DNA from: Lacinutrix mariniflava
GTDB taxonomy: Bacteria; Bacteroidota; Bacteroidia; Flavobacteriales; Flavobacteriaceae
Length of the DNA: 64,000 nucleotides
Direction: 5' to 3'
Assembly: GCF_001418015.1 (NCBI RefSeq)
Contig: NZ_LIQG01000020.1
Coordinates: 124,001-188,000 of the forward strand
Positions 54,892-63,326 of the stretch are shown here, piece after piece. Numbering within the stretch: the stretch's first letter is position 1; each line of letters starts with the position of its first letter. The notes under the pieces are model-generated. The model did not search any database. It saw nothing but the letters and a program-made list of their open reading frames with translations, and was not told where the DNA came from. Position numbers and translations under genes: made by a program.

Positions 54892-55755
54892 ATGTACGAA
54901 AACACAGTCTCTGGTTTTAAAGTTGACAAAAGAGATACAGCAAAACTATATCTCAAAATAGAAGGTGATGATATAGAAACCGAAGAAGAAGAACGAGCTA
55001 ATGGTGTTTTAAAAAACATTGCTTTTAAGTTGGAAATAGCTAATACCATACACATATATGAATATGGTAAAATTAGCAAACTAAATTTAGAAGGTTTAAA
55101 AAAGGTTAAATATAGGTATTATGATAACAATAGTGATGTTCACGATTTAGGCACTTTTGAAATTTCTGATGCGCAAAAATGGAAAAATGGTTCTAAATAC
55201 AAAAAAACAGGTTGGAAAAAAATCACATCTACTGATAATGATGGTTCGTCAATAAATCGATATTATGAATATGATTCAGGTAAAATAAAATTGATAAAAT
55301 TTAAATTACCTATTTCTTATCAAAAGAAAGATCTAAAAATCAAATTGAATGATAATCCATCAAGAGAATACATTAATCCTGAAGCCTACGCTTGTCTTAT
55401 AGGTGCAATTGCGGATAATGATTTTCCCGACCTTACTCTAAATGGTTTCACTTCTGCAGATGGAACAAGTGCGCCAAGTGTAACGCATTATAATGGAATT
55501 GCTGGAGACTTTAGGTACTTAAGAAAAGATAAAAAAGTACAAACTTTACATATAAACACTTCACCTAATGATCTTGATGTTGTTAGACAAGATAAATTTA
55601 TTGATGCCTTAATGAAATTTGGTTGGGGAAGTTTTTTAAGTTATGATATTACTCTAAATGGCTCATCGTTTAGATTAGAGCATACTGAACATAAGCCACA
55701 CCATCATCACCATTTACATCTTAACAAGGAAGATTTCAAACCTAATTATAAATAA
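54892..55755 (+). CDS. Orphan LAS-type metallopeptidase tip (cassette 3)
   Basis: 287 residues. Residues 1-45 are the linker end (VDKRDTAKLYLKIEGDDI, ERANGVLKNIAFKLE). The rest is a different tip: THYNGIAGDFRYL gives HxxxxxxD, and HHHHHLHL near the C-terminus gives HxH, the LAS pattern of M15/MepA peptidases, which cut peptidoglycan stems or crosslinks. Spacing and order fit. It has an ATG but no export domain. The immunity-like gene follows 3 bases later. Confidence 0.75.
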   Translation: MYENTVSGFKVDKRDTAKLYLKIEGDDIETEEEERANGVLKNIAFKLEIANTIHIYEYGKISKLNLEGLKKVKYRYYDNNSDVHDLGTFEISDAQKWKNGSKYKKTGWKKITSTDNDGSSINRYYEYDSGKIKLIKFKLPISYQKKDLKIKLNDNPSREYINPEAYACLIGAIADNDFPDLTLNGFTSADGTSAPSVTHYNGIAGDFRYLRKDKKVQTLHINTSPNDLDVVRQDKFIDALMKFGWGSFLSYDITLNGSSFRLEHTEHKPHHHHHLHLNKEDFKPNYK

Positions 55756-55758
55756 ATC

Positions 55759-56460
55759 ATGAAAGTATACTTTTTAATAATTTTAAATAGTCTTATTCTT
55801 TTTTCCTGTAAAATGAATAATAAAATTCCCGAGCGAGATATAGAAGATAGCACTAACATTGCTGCAAAAGTTAACAAACAAGAAAAACTTAAAACAACAC
55901 AAGATACTATAGATATATTTATTCCAGAATCTGCTTTATCCCAACCAGAATATTTTTCTTTTAAAGAAGAGGTGTTTACGAAAACTCAGCTTAAAAAATA
56001 TCAGAATATTCAATCAAAATTGACAGAACTAAATGGTAATTTTTTAGGAGATACAGATGAAAATGACATTATTGGCCATCCAGATTTCGATTATGATGGA
56101 TTAACAATATGGGGTAATGAAACGAATAGAAAAAAAGCAACATTTAATGCTGAAAAAATTTTAAAAGCCTATGGTTTATATTATATTGATAGTAAATTGA
56201 TCTTGATTACAGAAGCTACCAAAACAAAAAAAGGCTATATAATGGATTCAATATTTTTCGATGACAAAATTTTAGTTTGGAAAAATACAAGTCAAGGTTA
56301 TGTTAAGGATAAGAAAATGTTGAAAAACAAGGAAATATATTTAAAAAGATTGAGTAAAGAAATAGAAGAAATCTATATTAACGAACTTGGATACATAGAA
56401 AAATATAATTATACTAAAGACTCTATGTCATCTTTCGTTATTGGAAATTTAAAAAATTAA
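55759..56460 (+). CDS. Lipoprotein, candidate immunity for cassette 3
   Basis: 233 residues. The signal peptide ends SLILFSCKMN. No family recalled. It lies 3 bases after the LAS tip. A partial copy of its start, joined to the tip's last codons with the beginning deleted, is found at 61816-61930, which shows that tip and immunity were once moved or duplicated together. Confidence 0.68.
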   Translation: MKVYFLIILNSLILFSCKMNNKIPERDIEDSTNIAAKVNKQEKLKTTQDTIDIFIPESALSQPEYFSFKEEVFTKTQLKKYQNIQSKLTELNGNFLGDTDENDIIGHPDFDYDGLTIWGNETNRKKATFNAEKILKAYGLYYIDSKLILITEATKTKKGYIMDSIFFDDKILVWKNTSQGYVKDKKMLKNKEIYLKRLSKEIEEIYINELGYIEKYNYTKDSMSSFVIGNLKN

Positions 56461-56493
56461 TTATAGCCATTTTTATAAATAATTAAATTATTC

Positions 56494-57183
56494 ATGAAAA
56501 GTTTAATAATTGCTTTAGTTGTATTATGTTTTGCTTGTAAAAGCAATACAAGTGATATTTCGAAAATAGAAAACCCTAAACTCGAAATTAAAAAACCAAC
56601 AGATTCTATTACAAGAACTTTACCAATAGGTATTTCAAAGTTAATGGATAAAGATTTTAAACTTGACACCAATGATGATGAAGGCTCTAAAGAATACAAA
56701 TCTATATTTGACTTTTACGATACATTACTTAAAAGTGACTCAACTAAGCTATATAATAAATATTCAACATTATCATATATTCCCGATAAATCATTTATTC
56801 AAGAGAAAGATAAACACCCATTATTGGGAGACGAAGAAAACCAAACAGATTTAAAAACTAAGCCTTTTAACATTGTAAAGATTCTACCAAAAAGCGGCGA
56901 TTTTAATGTGGTAATTGTATCTGGTACTACACCATATAATGAGTATCATTCAATAAATAGAATGGAATTGTTGACCCTAAATAATGAACTTGAAATAATT
57001 GATGAATTTAATATTTACTATGCCTATGCAAGTGAAATAAGTACTAAACAAAAGTTTTTTTTTATAGATAAAAGCTATAATATATTTATAAGATATTACT
57101 TTGAAAAAGAAGAAAAACCATCTTACTTCTCCGAGGTAAAAAAATATAAGTTATCTCCTAACGGCAAAATTATTAACCAATAA
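56494..57183 (+). CDS. Lipoprotein, orphan immunity candidate
   Basis: 229 residues. The signal peptide ends VVLCFACKSN. It has no toxin next to it: it follows the cassette 3 lipoprotein and precedes another lipoprotein. Not recognised. It may protect against a tip carried by relatives or by another cassette. Confidence 0.62.
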   Translation: MKSLIIALVVLCFACKSNTSDISKIENPKLEIKKPTDSITRTLPIGISKLMDKDFKLDTNDDEGSKEYKSIFDFYDTLLKSDSTKLYNKYSTLSYIPDKSFIQEKDKHPLLGDEENQTDLKTKPFNIVKILPKSGDFNVVIVSGTTPYNEYHSINRMELLTLNNELEIIDEFNIYYAYASEISTKQKFFFIDKSYNIFIRYYFEKEEKPSYFSEVKKYKLSPNGKIINQ

Positions 57184-57190
57184 ATAATTC

Positions 57191-58225
57191 ATGAAAAGAT
57201 TATTACTTATTTTATGTTTTGGTTGTAAAAAAAGTAATATTGAAAAACATATTGTTAGTACTAACGACTCTATAAGCACAAACACCTTCTTAGACATTAT
57301 TACTAAACAAGAGTTACCAATTAATTTAATTCAAATAATAGATGATTCTATTTCCCAGATATCTTTAGGAAGTAAATTTCTTATATATAATTTCCCTAAA
57401 GGAGGCGTAAATAATAAGATAAGTAGTAAAAATAAGCACTATAATTATTTATTAGATTCAATATACATAACTTATGAAAGAATAGATAACTTAAAAACAT
57501 CGAATTGTTACAAATCAAATGAAGGAATATTACATGAATATTTTGAATCTGATGAATTAGTTGACGACTCAAATACTGAGTATTTTGAATATTTAACTAA
57601 ACTACCTAAAATTCATGATTTTGAAATTTCTATTGAAAAAGTTACAAAAAAATGTAATAAAGAAAATAGTTTGGAAACTCAATATTGTTTAGTTCTAAGT
57701 AAAAACAAAAAGGTTATAAGACGATATAATATAGGATACATAGATTATGGTGATTTGAGTACCTCTTCAAAATATTGGTTCATAAGCAAAGATTATATTG
57801 TACATACAAGAATATTCGGAGAAGTAGCCGAGGAAGATGAAGAATTCTCTAGTACTTTTATTAGCAAAGTGAATAGCTATATAATAACAAAAAGTGGCCA
57901 TTTAGTTTCTTATTTTAATAAAAATGGTATTTATAAAACAGAAACAGAAGAAGGTTTGGTTAATGACCATTTAAAGCATGGTGAGTGGATAGAAAAAAAA
58001 TCAAACTATGGTTATGTTAATAATGAAACTTACGCTATTGGTAATTATACAAATGGATTAAAAACAGGAATGTGGAATTATTTTGAACTAGAAACAATTG
58101 AAGTAGTTAATGATGATGGATATATAACTAATACTCATACTAAAAAAGGTTCTAGATTGTTAATGACAGAAGAATATTCTGATAATGGAGAACTCTTAAA
58201 AAGAGAAATATTGGATAATAATTAA
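57191..58225 (+). CDS. Lipoprotein with MORN-like repeats, orphan immunity candidate
   Basis: 344 residues. The signal peptide is short (MKRLLLILCFGCKKSN). The C-terminal quarter has MORN-type antitoxin repeats: GEWIEKKSNYGYVN, GNYTNGLKTGMWNYFE. A decayed relative of this last part lies at 62077-62175. It is separated from the previous lipoprotein gene by 7 bases. The toxin it would counter is not adjacent. Confidence 0.62.
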   Translation: MKRLLLILCFGCKKSNIEKHIVSTNDSISTNTFLDIITKQELPINLIQIIDDSISQISLGSKFLIYNFPKGGVNNKISSKNKHYNYLLDSIYITYERIDNLKTSNCYKSNEGILHEYFESDELVDDSNTEYFEYLTKLPKIHDFEISIEKVTKKCNKENSLETQYCLVLSKNKKVIRRYNIGYIDYGDLSTSSKYWFISKDYIVHTRIFGEVAEEDEEFSSTFISKVNSYIITKSGHLVSYFNKNGIYKTETEEGLVNDHLKHGEWIEKKSNYGYVNNETYAIGNYTNGLKTGMWNYFELETIEVVNDDGYITNTHTKKGSRLLMTEEYSDNGELLKREILDNN

Positions 58226-58232
58226 GCAGTCA

Positions 58233-58352
58233 ATGGAAAGATTATTAATGGTCATAGTTGTTTTTTGTTTTAGTTGTAAACAAATCAAGAATGATAAAAT
58301 ATCAAATAATTCTACACTAAAAATAGAAGACAGATTAGCTATTAAAAAATAA
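58233..58352 (+). pseudogene. Truncated lipoprotein (immunity remnant)
   Basis: A 39-residue reading frame MERLLMVIVVFCFSCKQIKN ending at a TAA (58350-58352). It has an intact signal peptide and lipobox but stops at once. Another frame continues about 20 codons (NNEEHNFGNTKII). It looks like the 5' piece of an immunity gene cut off when cassette 4 was joined. Confidence 0.6.
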
Positions 58353-58366
58353 CGAAGAGCATAATT

Positions 58367-59010
58367 TTGGTAATACAAAAATTATTTCAACAAGAAAATA
58401 CACAAAAAAAGAATAGGCTTTCAACAACAAAAGGAGATAATATTCAATTGGTGTATGCAAAAGATATCCCTTCTTATGAATCAGGAAGTATCAAGTTTAA
58501 ATTTTTGACATGGAATTCAGATACAGGTCGCTGGTATATTAATCCATTCTGTTTCGCAGGATTGCTAGGAGCAATGATTGAAGAAAGTATAGTCGATTTA
58601 GGGTTTAACGGGTTCAGCGTGAAAAATGGAAATACTGCTGGAGGAAGTTCTAGTCATATTAATGGAGAGAAAGGTGATTTGAGATATTTTAGCACAAATA
58701 AAAATGGAAAAGCTATTCATTTATTTACTAATCATACTACTAAAATTAAGAACCCTAATTTTGATTATGATAGACAAAACCGCTTCAATGATGCCCTATA
58801 CAAATATGTTTGGGGAAGGATTGCAAAAATGTATTCTGAAGATTTCTATATTGAAGGAGAAAAAGAAGAAATAAATCCTAAAACAAATAAAATAGAAAAG
58901 AAAAAACAAGAGTCAAGCACCTATTAAATCATTGCGTGCATAAAATGAAATTAGGTAAAAACGGTTATAGGCATTATCATCACATTCATCTAACGGGTTT
59001 TGATCATTAA
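58367..59010 (+). pseudogene. Orphan LAS-type metallopeptidase tip, frameshifted (cassette 4)
   Basis: The frame 58367-58927 carries WYINPFCFAGLLGAMIEES, SSSHINGEKGDLRYF (HxxxxxxD) and RQNRFNDALYKYVWGR, related to the cassette 3 tip. It stops at QESSTY. The missing end, MKLGKNGYRHYHHIHLTGFDH with the HxH, lies in another frame (to 59010). One lost base near 58925-58930 separates the zinc-binding HxH from the rest, so the enzyme should be dead. No linker repeat is seen before it. Confidence 0.75.
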
Positions 59011-59024
59011 ATAATTGAGAAAAA

Positions 59025-59807
59025 ATGAAAATAACAACTATTTTATTCCTACTAGCAACTATCATTAGTTGTCAAACAAAAAGAAATGACAAAACTAAAA
59101 TTACTGTAGCTAAAGTAAATTCTATAAAAGCAAATAGTCCTTTTTTGACCAAAAGAACAGATATAAATTTTCTTTTAGAAAATCTTCCATCAATTGATTT
59201 TCCATATTCAAGTAAAAGTATTATATCAAAAGTCAAGTACTATGATACCATAGGAGGTTTCTTTATAGATACAACTTTTACCAAAATAGGGATTCAAAAA
59301 CTATCTACTTATATAGATATTGAAAATTCGATACAAATTTATGAAGGTGATACTTTAAGTATTGATTTTTTTACTCAAAAAACGAATACTGTTATCAAAG
59401 ACGATATTACTTTTGCATATAAAAATAATAATGATTTTAATTATAACATAGATTCACAAATTTTATTTCCATTTTTTAAAAAAGAATTAGAAAAGGTCAA
59501 TTTAATTGGCAGCTATTCTCAATATTTTGGTGAAAATGATATTGCAGGTGTTTTTTTTATTTTAACAAGTTTTAATAAAGCAGGGAAGCAAATAGATTAT
59601 TTAATCATATTTAATAGATTTTCATGGGAAAATGGTTTAGAAATAGATTTTGAAATAAAAAAAGACTTTAGTATTCAACTTGATAGAAAAGAAATTGAAT
59701 ATTTTGACGGCGATTTAGAAAAGGAATTAGACCCTCCAAGAGTAAAAAGAAAGTTAGAAAATTACATCCTTAATGATAACGGAATATTTGAAAAAGTTAT
59801 AAAATAA
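59025..59807 (+). CDS. Lipoprotein, candidate immunity for cassette 4
   Basis: 260 residues. The signal peptide ends LATIISCQTK. No family recalled. It lies 14 bases after the broken LAS tip. It stays intact although its toxin is broken, as one expects when immunity is still useful against kin that carry the tip. Confidence 0.68.
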   Translation: MKITTILFLLATIISCQTKRNDKTKITVAKVNSIKANSPFLTKRTDINFLLENLPSIDFPYSSKSIISKVKYYDTIGGFFIDTTFTKIGIQKLSTYIDIENSIQIYEGDTLSIDFFTQKTNTVIKDDITFAYKNNNDFNYNIDSQILFPFFKKELEKVNLIGSYSQYFGENDIAGVFFILTSFNKAGKQIDYLIIFNRFSWENGLEIDFEIKKDFSIQLDRKEIEYFDGDLEKELDPPRVKRKLENYILNDNGIFEKVIK

Positions 59808-60497
59808 ATAGAGCCATTTAGAGATACGCCAGATCTCTTAGTACAAAACCACATTGTACGCACAACAACAATAATTAAATAACTCACAACTCCAAAAACA
59901 AGTATTAAGGACAAAGCACATTTACACCTAAAAATACAAGGTGATGATATAGAAACCGAAGAAGAAGAAGAAGAAGAAGAAGAACGAGCTAATGGTGTTT
60001 TAAAAAAAGTTACTTTTAAATTAGATAGCATGCATTGGTTTGATCCATTAGAAAAAATGGAATTAAGAGGTTGGTATGGAGCAACCCAATGGACTCCCCG
60101 AAAAAGTGATTTTCATGGAAGAACTGGAGGGAAGCATGATGGTTTAGATCTTTACTCGCCTGTTGGAAAAAGTGTTTAAGCCTGCTTAGAAGGGAATGTA
60201 ACATTTAAATCTGATCCAAGTGGATATGGGAACCGAATTTATCTAAAAGGAGAATATAGAGGGAAAACGTATTATTTAATGTATGCTCACCTTACAACTT
60301 ACAAAACTGGGAACGTAAAAATTGGAGATATCATTGGAACAACAGGCCAATCAGGAAATGCTAAAAGGCAAGCTGCTAAAATGGCTCACTTACACTTTGA
60401 AGTAAGAAAAGTAAAAAATAGCAAACCTACTTTTGACCCACTAAAAGAAATGAGTTTGTCCGTAATTACTAATCCTGATAAAAATTCACAAAAATGA
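59808..60497 (+). pseudogene. Orphan linker plus M23 tip with nonsense codon (cassette 5)
   Basis: Linker pieces (IEPFRDTPDLL, TTIIK stop; KDKAHLHLKIQGDDIE, ERANGVLKKVTFKLDS) lead into MHWFDPLEKMELRGWYG, shared with cassette 2, then a distinct M23 domain: GKHDGLDLYSPVGKSV, stop (60177-60179), ACLEGNV, MYAHL, MAHLHFEVRK. The stop falls where cassette 2 has a Tyr codon. From ATG 60279 only a 72-residue C-terminal piece could be made. The pseudogene ends overlapping the lipoprotein start by ATGA. Confidence 0.8.
59958..59984 (+). repeat. (GAA)9 triplet repeat in the cassette 5 linker
   Basis: Nine GAA codons lie where cassette 3 has four. It extends the Glu run before ERANGVL without changing the frame. 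It is a likely product of replication slippage. Confidence 0.8.
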
Positions 60498-61075
60498 AAA
60501 CACTTATATTAATACTATCACTCTCCATTTTTTCTTGCTCTTGCAAAAGCCAAAATAAACCAATAGAGGTTTCTTTAGAGAAAAAAATACCTCAAGATTT
60601 GGTAGTTGATAAAATAGAACATTTAAACTTTGATAACGATAAAGAGATTGAAACTATAATAACAGCGTCAGACTCAACTGCTTCATATATCTACGAATTT
60701 TGGTTCAAAAAAGATAAACTATTCAATAAAATAGTTTATCCATGGGTATCAATTAACTACAAATGGTTTGTTAATATAGATGATGATAATCTACATAAAA
60801 TCATTAGGGCTCAGGGATATGAAGATGGAATAAACTATGCTATATATGATATTGTTGAAAATAATCATGAGCCATTATTGTTTTTTACTCCATTGTTAAT
60901 GGATGAAGAATATCCTAATAATTATTTTTGGGGATATCCATGGGATATTACCTCTATAATTATTAATAATCAAAAAGAAATTTTAATCTCGTTAGATAGT
61001 TCTATAGAAAGGGAAGATGACTTTACTCTTGCTCCTAAACAAAAAAAACTTCCTATCAATTTTTTTTCAAGGTAA
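60494..61075 (+). CDS. Lipoprotein, candidate immunity for cassette 5
   Basis: 193 residues. The signal peptide ends IFSCSCKSQ. It has DLVVDKIEHLNFDNDKEIETI, like FG-GAP-type or VCBS-like calcium-loop starts, but no family is claimed. It overlaps the broken M23 tip by ATGA. The end may be frameshifted: a T8 run (61060-61067) precedes a second open frame (EFKFDKHKINQRFLGVNMIL) up to about 61165. Confidence 0.66.
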   Translation: MKTLILILSLSIFSCSCKSQNKPIEVSLEKKIPQDLVVDKIEHLNFDNDKEIETIITASDSTASYIYEFWFKKDKLFNKIVYPWVSINYKWFVNIDDDNLHKIIRAQGYEDGINYAIYDIVENNHEPLLFFTPLLMDEEYPNNYFWGYPWDITSIIINNQKEILISLDSSIEREDDFTLAPKQKKLPINFFSR

Positions 61076-61189
61076 AAGTACTCAGCCAGAATTTAAATTT
61101 GATAAACATAAAATAAATCAAAGGTTTTTAGGTGTTAATATGATACTAAGTAATACTAAGGACTAATAAGGCTTAATATTTGCAAAATT

Positions 61190-61754
61190 CGGTAAGAAAG
61201 CAATAAAAACGTATCCAGCAGTAAAAATAGATGCACCTAAAACCGCTATTATTGGAAAAGCAATAGAATATATTTTGGACATCGATATTAAATACAAAGA
61301 TTGTAAGTATAAAGCTAGATCCACAGAAGAAGACAAAAAGAATATTAGATGATCTTTACACGTACAAGGAGAAGCTAAAACCGATAAAAAAGGTATTTAT
61401 ATTACAGCTAAAACTAAAACAGGCGAATATACATACGCCAAGACCGAAATTGTAGATAATAAAATTAAATTAACCATAGTTTTTGCTAAAGCACTAAAAG
61501 GAAAAAAAGTACAAATAGAACCATTTAGAGGCACACCAGATCTTAGCACAAAACTAGATTTTGTACGTACGACAACTATTAAAGAACCTACAACGGTAAA
61601 AATAACGATTAGAGACACCACTAAACTATACCTAAAAATACAAAGTGATGATATAGAAATTACAGAAGAAGAAAGAGCAAATGGTGTTTTAAAGAGTGCT
61701 ACTTTTAAGTTAGATGCAAAGCCTTTTGGGACATATCCCATAAAAAATTCTTAA
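61190..61754 (+). pseudogene. Longest effector-linker relic, no tip (cassette 6)
   Basis: DNA very close to 51670-52170 of the main effector: KTYPAVKIDAPKTAIIGKAI, YITAKTKTGEYTYAKTEI, VQIEPFRGTPDLS, ERANGVLKSATFKLDA. A Trp codon has become TGA (61350-61352). After the shared segment it ends within about 15 codons at 61752-61754. It holds both the Ig-like domain and the hinge but the tip has been lost. About 115 bases before it show no clear gene apart from the short frame noted for the preceding lipoprotein. Confidence 0.8.
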
Positions 61755-61815
61755 ATTAAATTGTACAATTTTTCTGCTGTTTACAAGCCCAAAGGAAGCT
61801 GCTTTGGAAATTTAG

Positions 61816-61930
61816 CACCATTTACATCTTAACAAGGAAGATTTCAAACCTAATTATAAATAGTCTTATTCTATTTTCTTGTAAAATGAATAATAAAACT
61901 TTCGAACAAGTTTCAGAAAATAGCATTTGA
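61816..61930 (+). pseudogene. Fused relic of the cassette 3 tip end and its lipoprotein start
   Basis: A 47-base block identical to 55708-55754 (the tip's HLHLNKEDFKPNYK end) is joined directly to sequence like the interior of the immunity signal peptide at 55788 onward (SLILFSCKMNNK). About 33 bases including the lipoprotein ATG are missing, across AAAT microhomology. It is a deletion scar. Confidence 0.78.
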
Positions 61931-62076
61931 GTTCCTAAATGAGACAGCTATCTTCCTTGTACATTTTATCTAAATAGTTTAAAACATGAAGGTTTAAATT
62001 AATCCTCTTCTGTCGGAATATCATATGCTCACGTAATTAGTGAAGTTTGCAAAAATTATTTTTCAACTACTTATGG

Positions 62077-62175
62077 TAATTGCAAATTATAAAGAAGGTA
62101 AACCAACCGGAACTTAGCAATCATTCAATTCAACAAATCATAATGAAAAAGGTTTAAAACTATTAATTACCACGT
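62077..62175 (+). pseudogene. Decayed MORN-type lipoprotein remnant
   Basis: One frame reads VIANYKEGKPTGT, stop, QSFNSTNHNEKGLKLLI, matching GNYTNGLKTGMWNYFE and KKGSRLLMTEE of the lipoprotein at 57191. The stop replaces Trp. It suggests an ancestral second copy of that immunity gene. The rest of 61931-62360 shows no gene. Confidence 0.6.
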
Positions 62176-62368
62176 AATATATTGATATCAGAAAACTTAC
62201 AAAACAATTAGAGGCTCCTACTCCCACTCTAATTACTAATAATAACATAATCTACTACTCTTTTCTTAAATTTCCTTTTGTTAGGTTTCATAAATATTAA
62301 AAATCAAAAAAAAATCGAATTAATTTAATTTAAATACACTTAAACTAATAAAAACGTTATTTAGCTTG

Positions 62369-62456
62369 TTTATTTGTAACACATCGAGAACCTTGATAAA
62401 TTTATAACATGCCAATATTGGCTTTTAAATTTTTTATTAATTAAATATTTTTTATT
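62369..62456 (+). promoter_or_regulatory. tssD1 promoter and leader hairpin (copy C)
   Basis: TTTATTTG (62369-62376) lies 81 bases before the ATG. The hairpin GCCAATATTGGC (62411-62422) begins 35 bases after the box's G, as in copies A and B, with A-T pairs at changed positions. The AT tract that follows is the same. Confidence 0.7.
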
Positions 62457-62843
62457 ATGGCTTTCAAAGCAAAACTAAATGTAGGTGGACAAGAGTACAA
62501 CGTACTAAACTGTTCTTACGAACTTTATCAAGAAACAGATTCAACTGGAAGACCATCTTCTATTACCAGAGGTGGTAAAATTAAATTAACTGTAGAATCT
62601 ACTGCAGATGTTAGTTTGTCTGACTGGATGTTTAACAACTTCGAACGTAGAGATGGTAGCATCAAATTTATTAAAAGAGATAGCGACTCTACTTCTAAAG
62701 AATTAAAATTCACAGAAGGTTATATGGTTAAATATCATGAAAATTTTGATGCAACTGGAAAAAATCCAATGTCTGAAGCTTTTGTAATTTCTGCAAAATC
62801 TATTGCAATGGGTAATGGTGAGCATGTTAATGAGTGGGTATAA
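62457..62843 (+). CDS. tssD: T6SS tube protein TssD/Hcp (copy C)
   Basis: 128 residues, differing from copy B at a few places (L-N-V-G, I-K-F-I, Y-H-E-N, A-K-S-I). Synonymous changes are spread over the gene, so this is an old duplication and not an assembly repeat. It opens the second tssD-effector module. Confidence 0.93.
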   Translation: MAFKAKLNVGGQEYNVLNCSYELYQETDSTGRPSSITRGGKIKLTVESTADVSLSDWMFNNFERRDGSIKFIKRDSDSTSKELKFTEGYMVKYHENFDATGKNPMSEAFVISAKSIAMGNGEHVNEWV

Positions 62844-62863
62844 TTAACCCTCTTTAAATATAA

Positions 62864-62885
62864 GGGAGTAGCATATGCTACTCCC
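62864..62885 (+). terminator. Terminator between tssD1 and tssD2 (copy C)
   Basis: A perfect 22-base palindrome with GGGAGTAGC on the left and GCTACTCCC on the right, followed by TTTCTTTT. It corresponds to the terminators of copies A and B, but here the stem pairs without mismatch. Confidence 0.85.
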
Positions 62886-62922
62886 TTTCTTTTATCCTTT
62901 ATTCACTTAAATCTTAGTAATT

Positions 62923-63318
62923 ATGTCGTTTTTAGCAAAACTTAATATCGATGATGATGAAATGAATGTTTTAGAATGCTCGTTTGGTTTTCACCAAGGT
63001 GCAGACAATTCAGGTCGACCATCTCAAAAACCTCGTGGAGGACAAATAACTATACTTATAGAATCTACCAACAAAACAGACTTTTTAGAGTGGATGATTT
63101 CTAGTAACATGACTAAAAGCGGAAGCGTTATCTTTTATAAAAGAGATAATATGTCTAGTCTTAAAACCGTTGAATTTAATGAAGCGTTCTGTCTAGATTA
63201 TGTAGAAAATTTTGATGCTGAAGGTTCTCAACCTTTAAAAACCAGAGTTGTTATTTCTGCAAAAGAAATTAGTGTAAAAGGAACAACTTATACTAACAAC
63301 TGGCCTGCTAAAATGTAA
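62923..63318 (+). CDS. tssD: TssD/Hcp-type protein, second type (copy C)
   Basis: 131 residues, differing from copy B at only a few positions (DDDE, S-V-I-F, P-A-K-M). It starts 37 bases after the terminator palindrome. It is followed within 8 bases by a different effector candidate from the one in module B, which supports a carrier role for this TssD type. Confidence 0.9.
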   Translation: MSFLAKLNIDDDEMNVLECSFGFHQGADNSGRPSQKPRGGQITILIESTNKTDFLEWMISSNMTKSGSVIFYKRDNMSSLKTVEFNEAFCLDYVENFDAEGSQPLKTRVVISAKEISVKGTTYTNNWPAKM

Positions 63319-63326
63319 TATAAATA

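Noticed and set aside
58201-58225. Possible mobile element between lipoproteins and cassette 4
   Set aside because: No transposase, terminal repeats or target duplication were visible.
61078-61166. Short frame with LGVNMILSN, like part of TssG (LGVDVILNN)
   Set aside because: The match is only about ten residues; it is more simply a frameshifted end of the preceding lipoprotein, though this is not proven.
52804-62175. Integron-like cassette array
   Set aside because: No integrase gene or recurring short recombination site was seen; joints are long homologous linker segments instead.
50768-62175. Rhs or CdiA system
   Set aside because: No YD repeats, RHSxxCxDP core motif, haemagglutinin repeats or VENN motif appear; the array only behaves similarly.
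41419-62843. tssD copies as assembly duplicates
   Set aside because: They differ at scattered synonymous positions and by a few residues, and their flanks differ.
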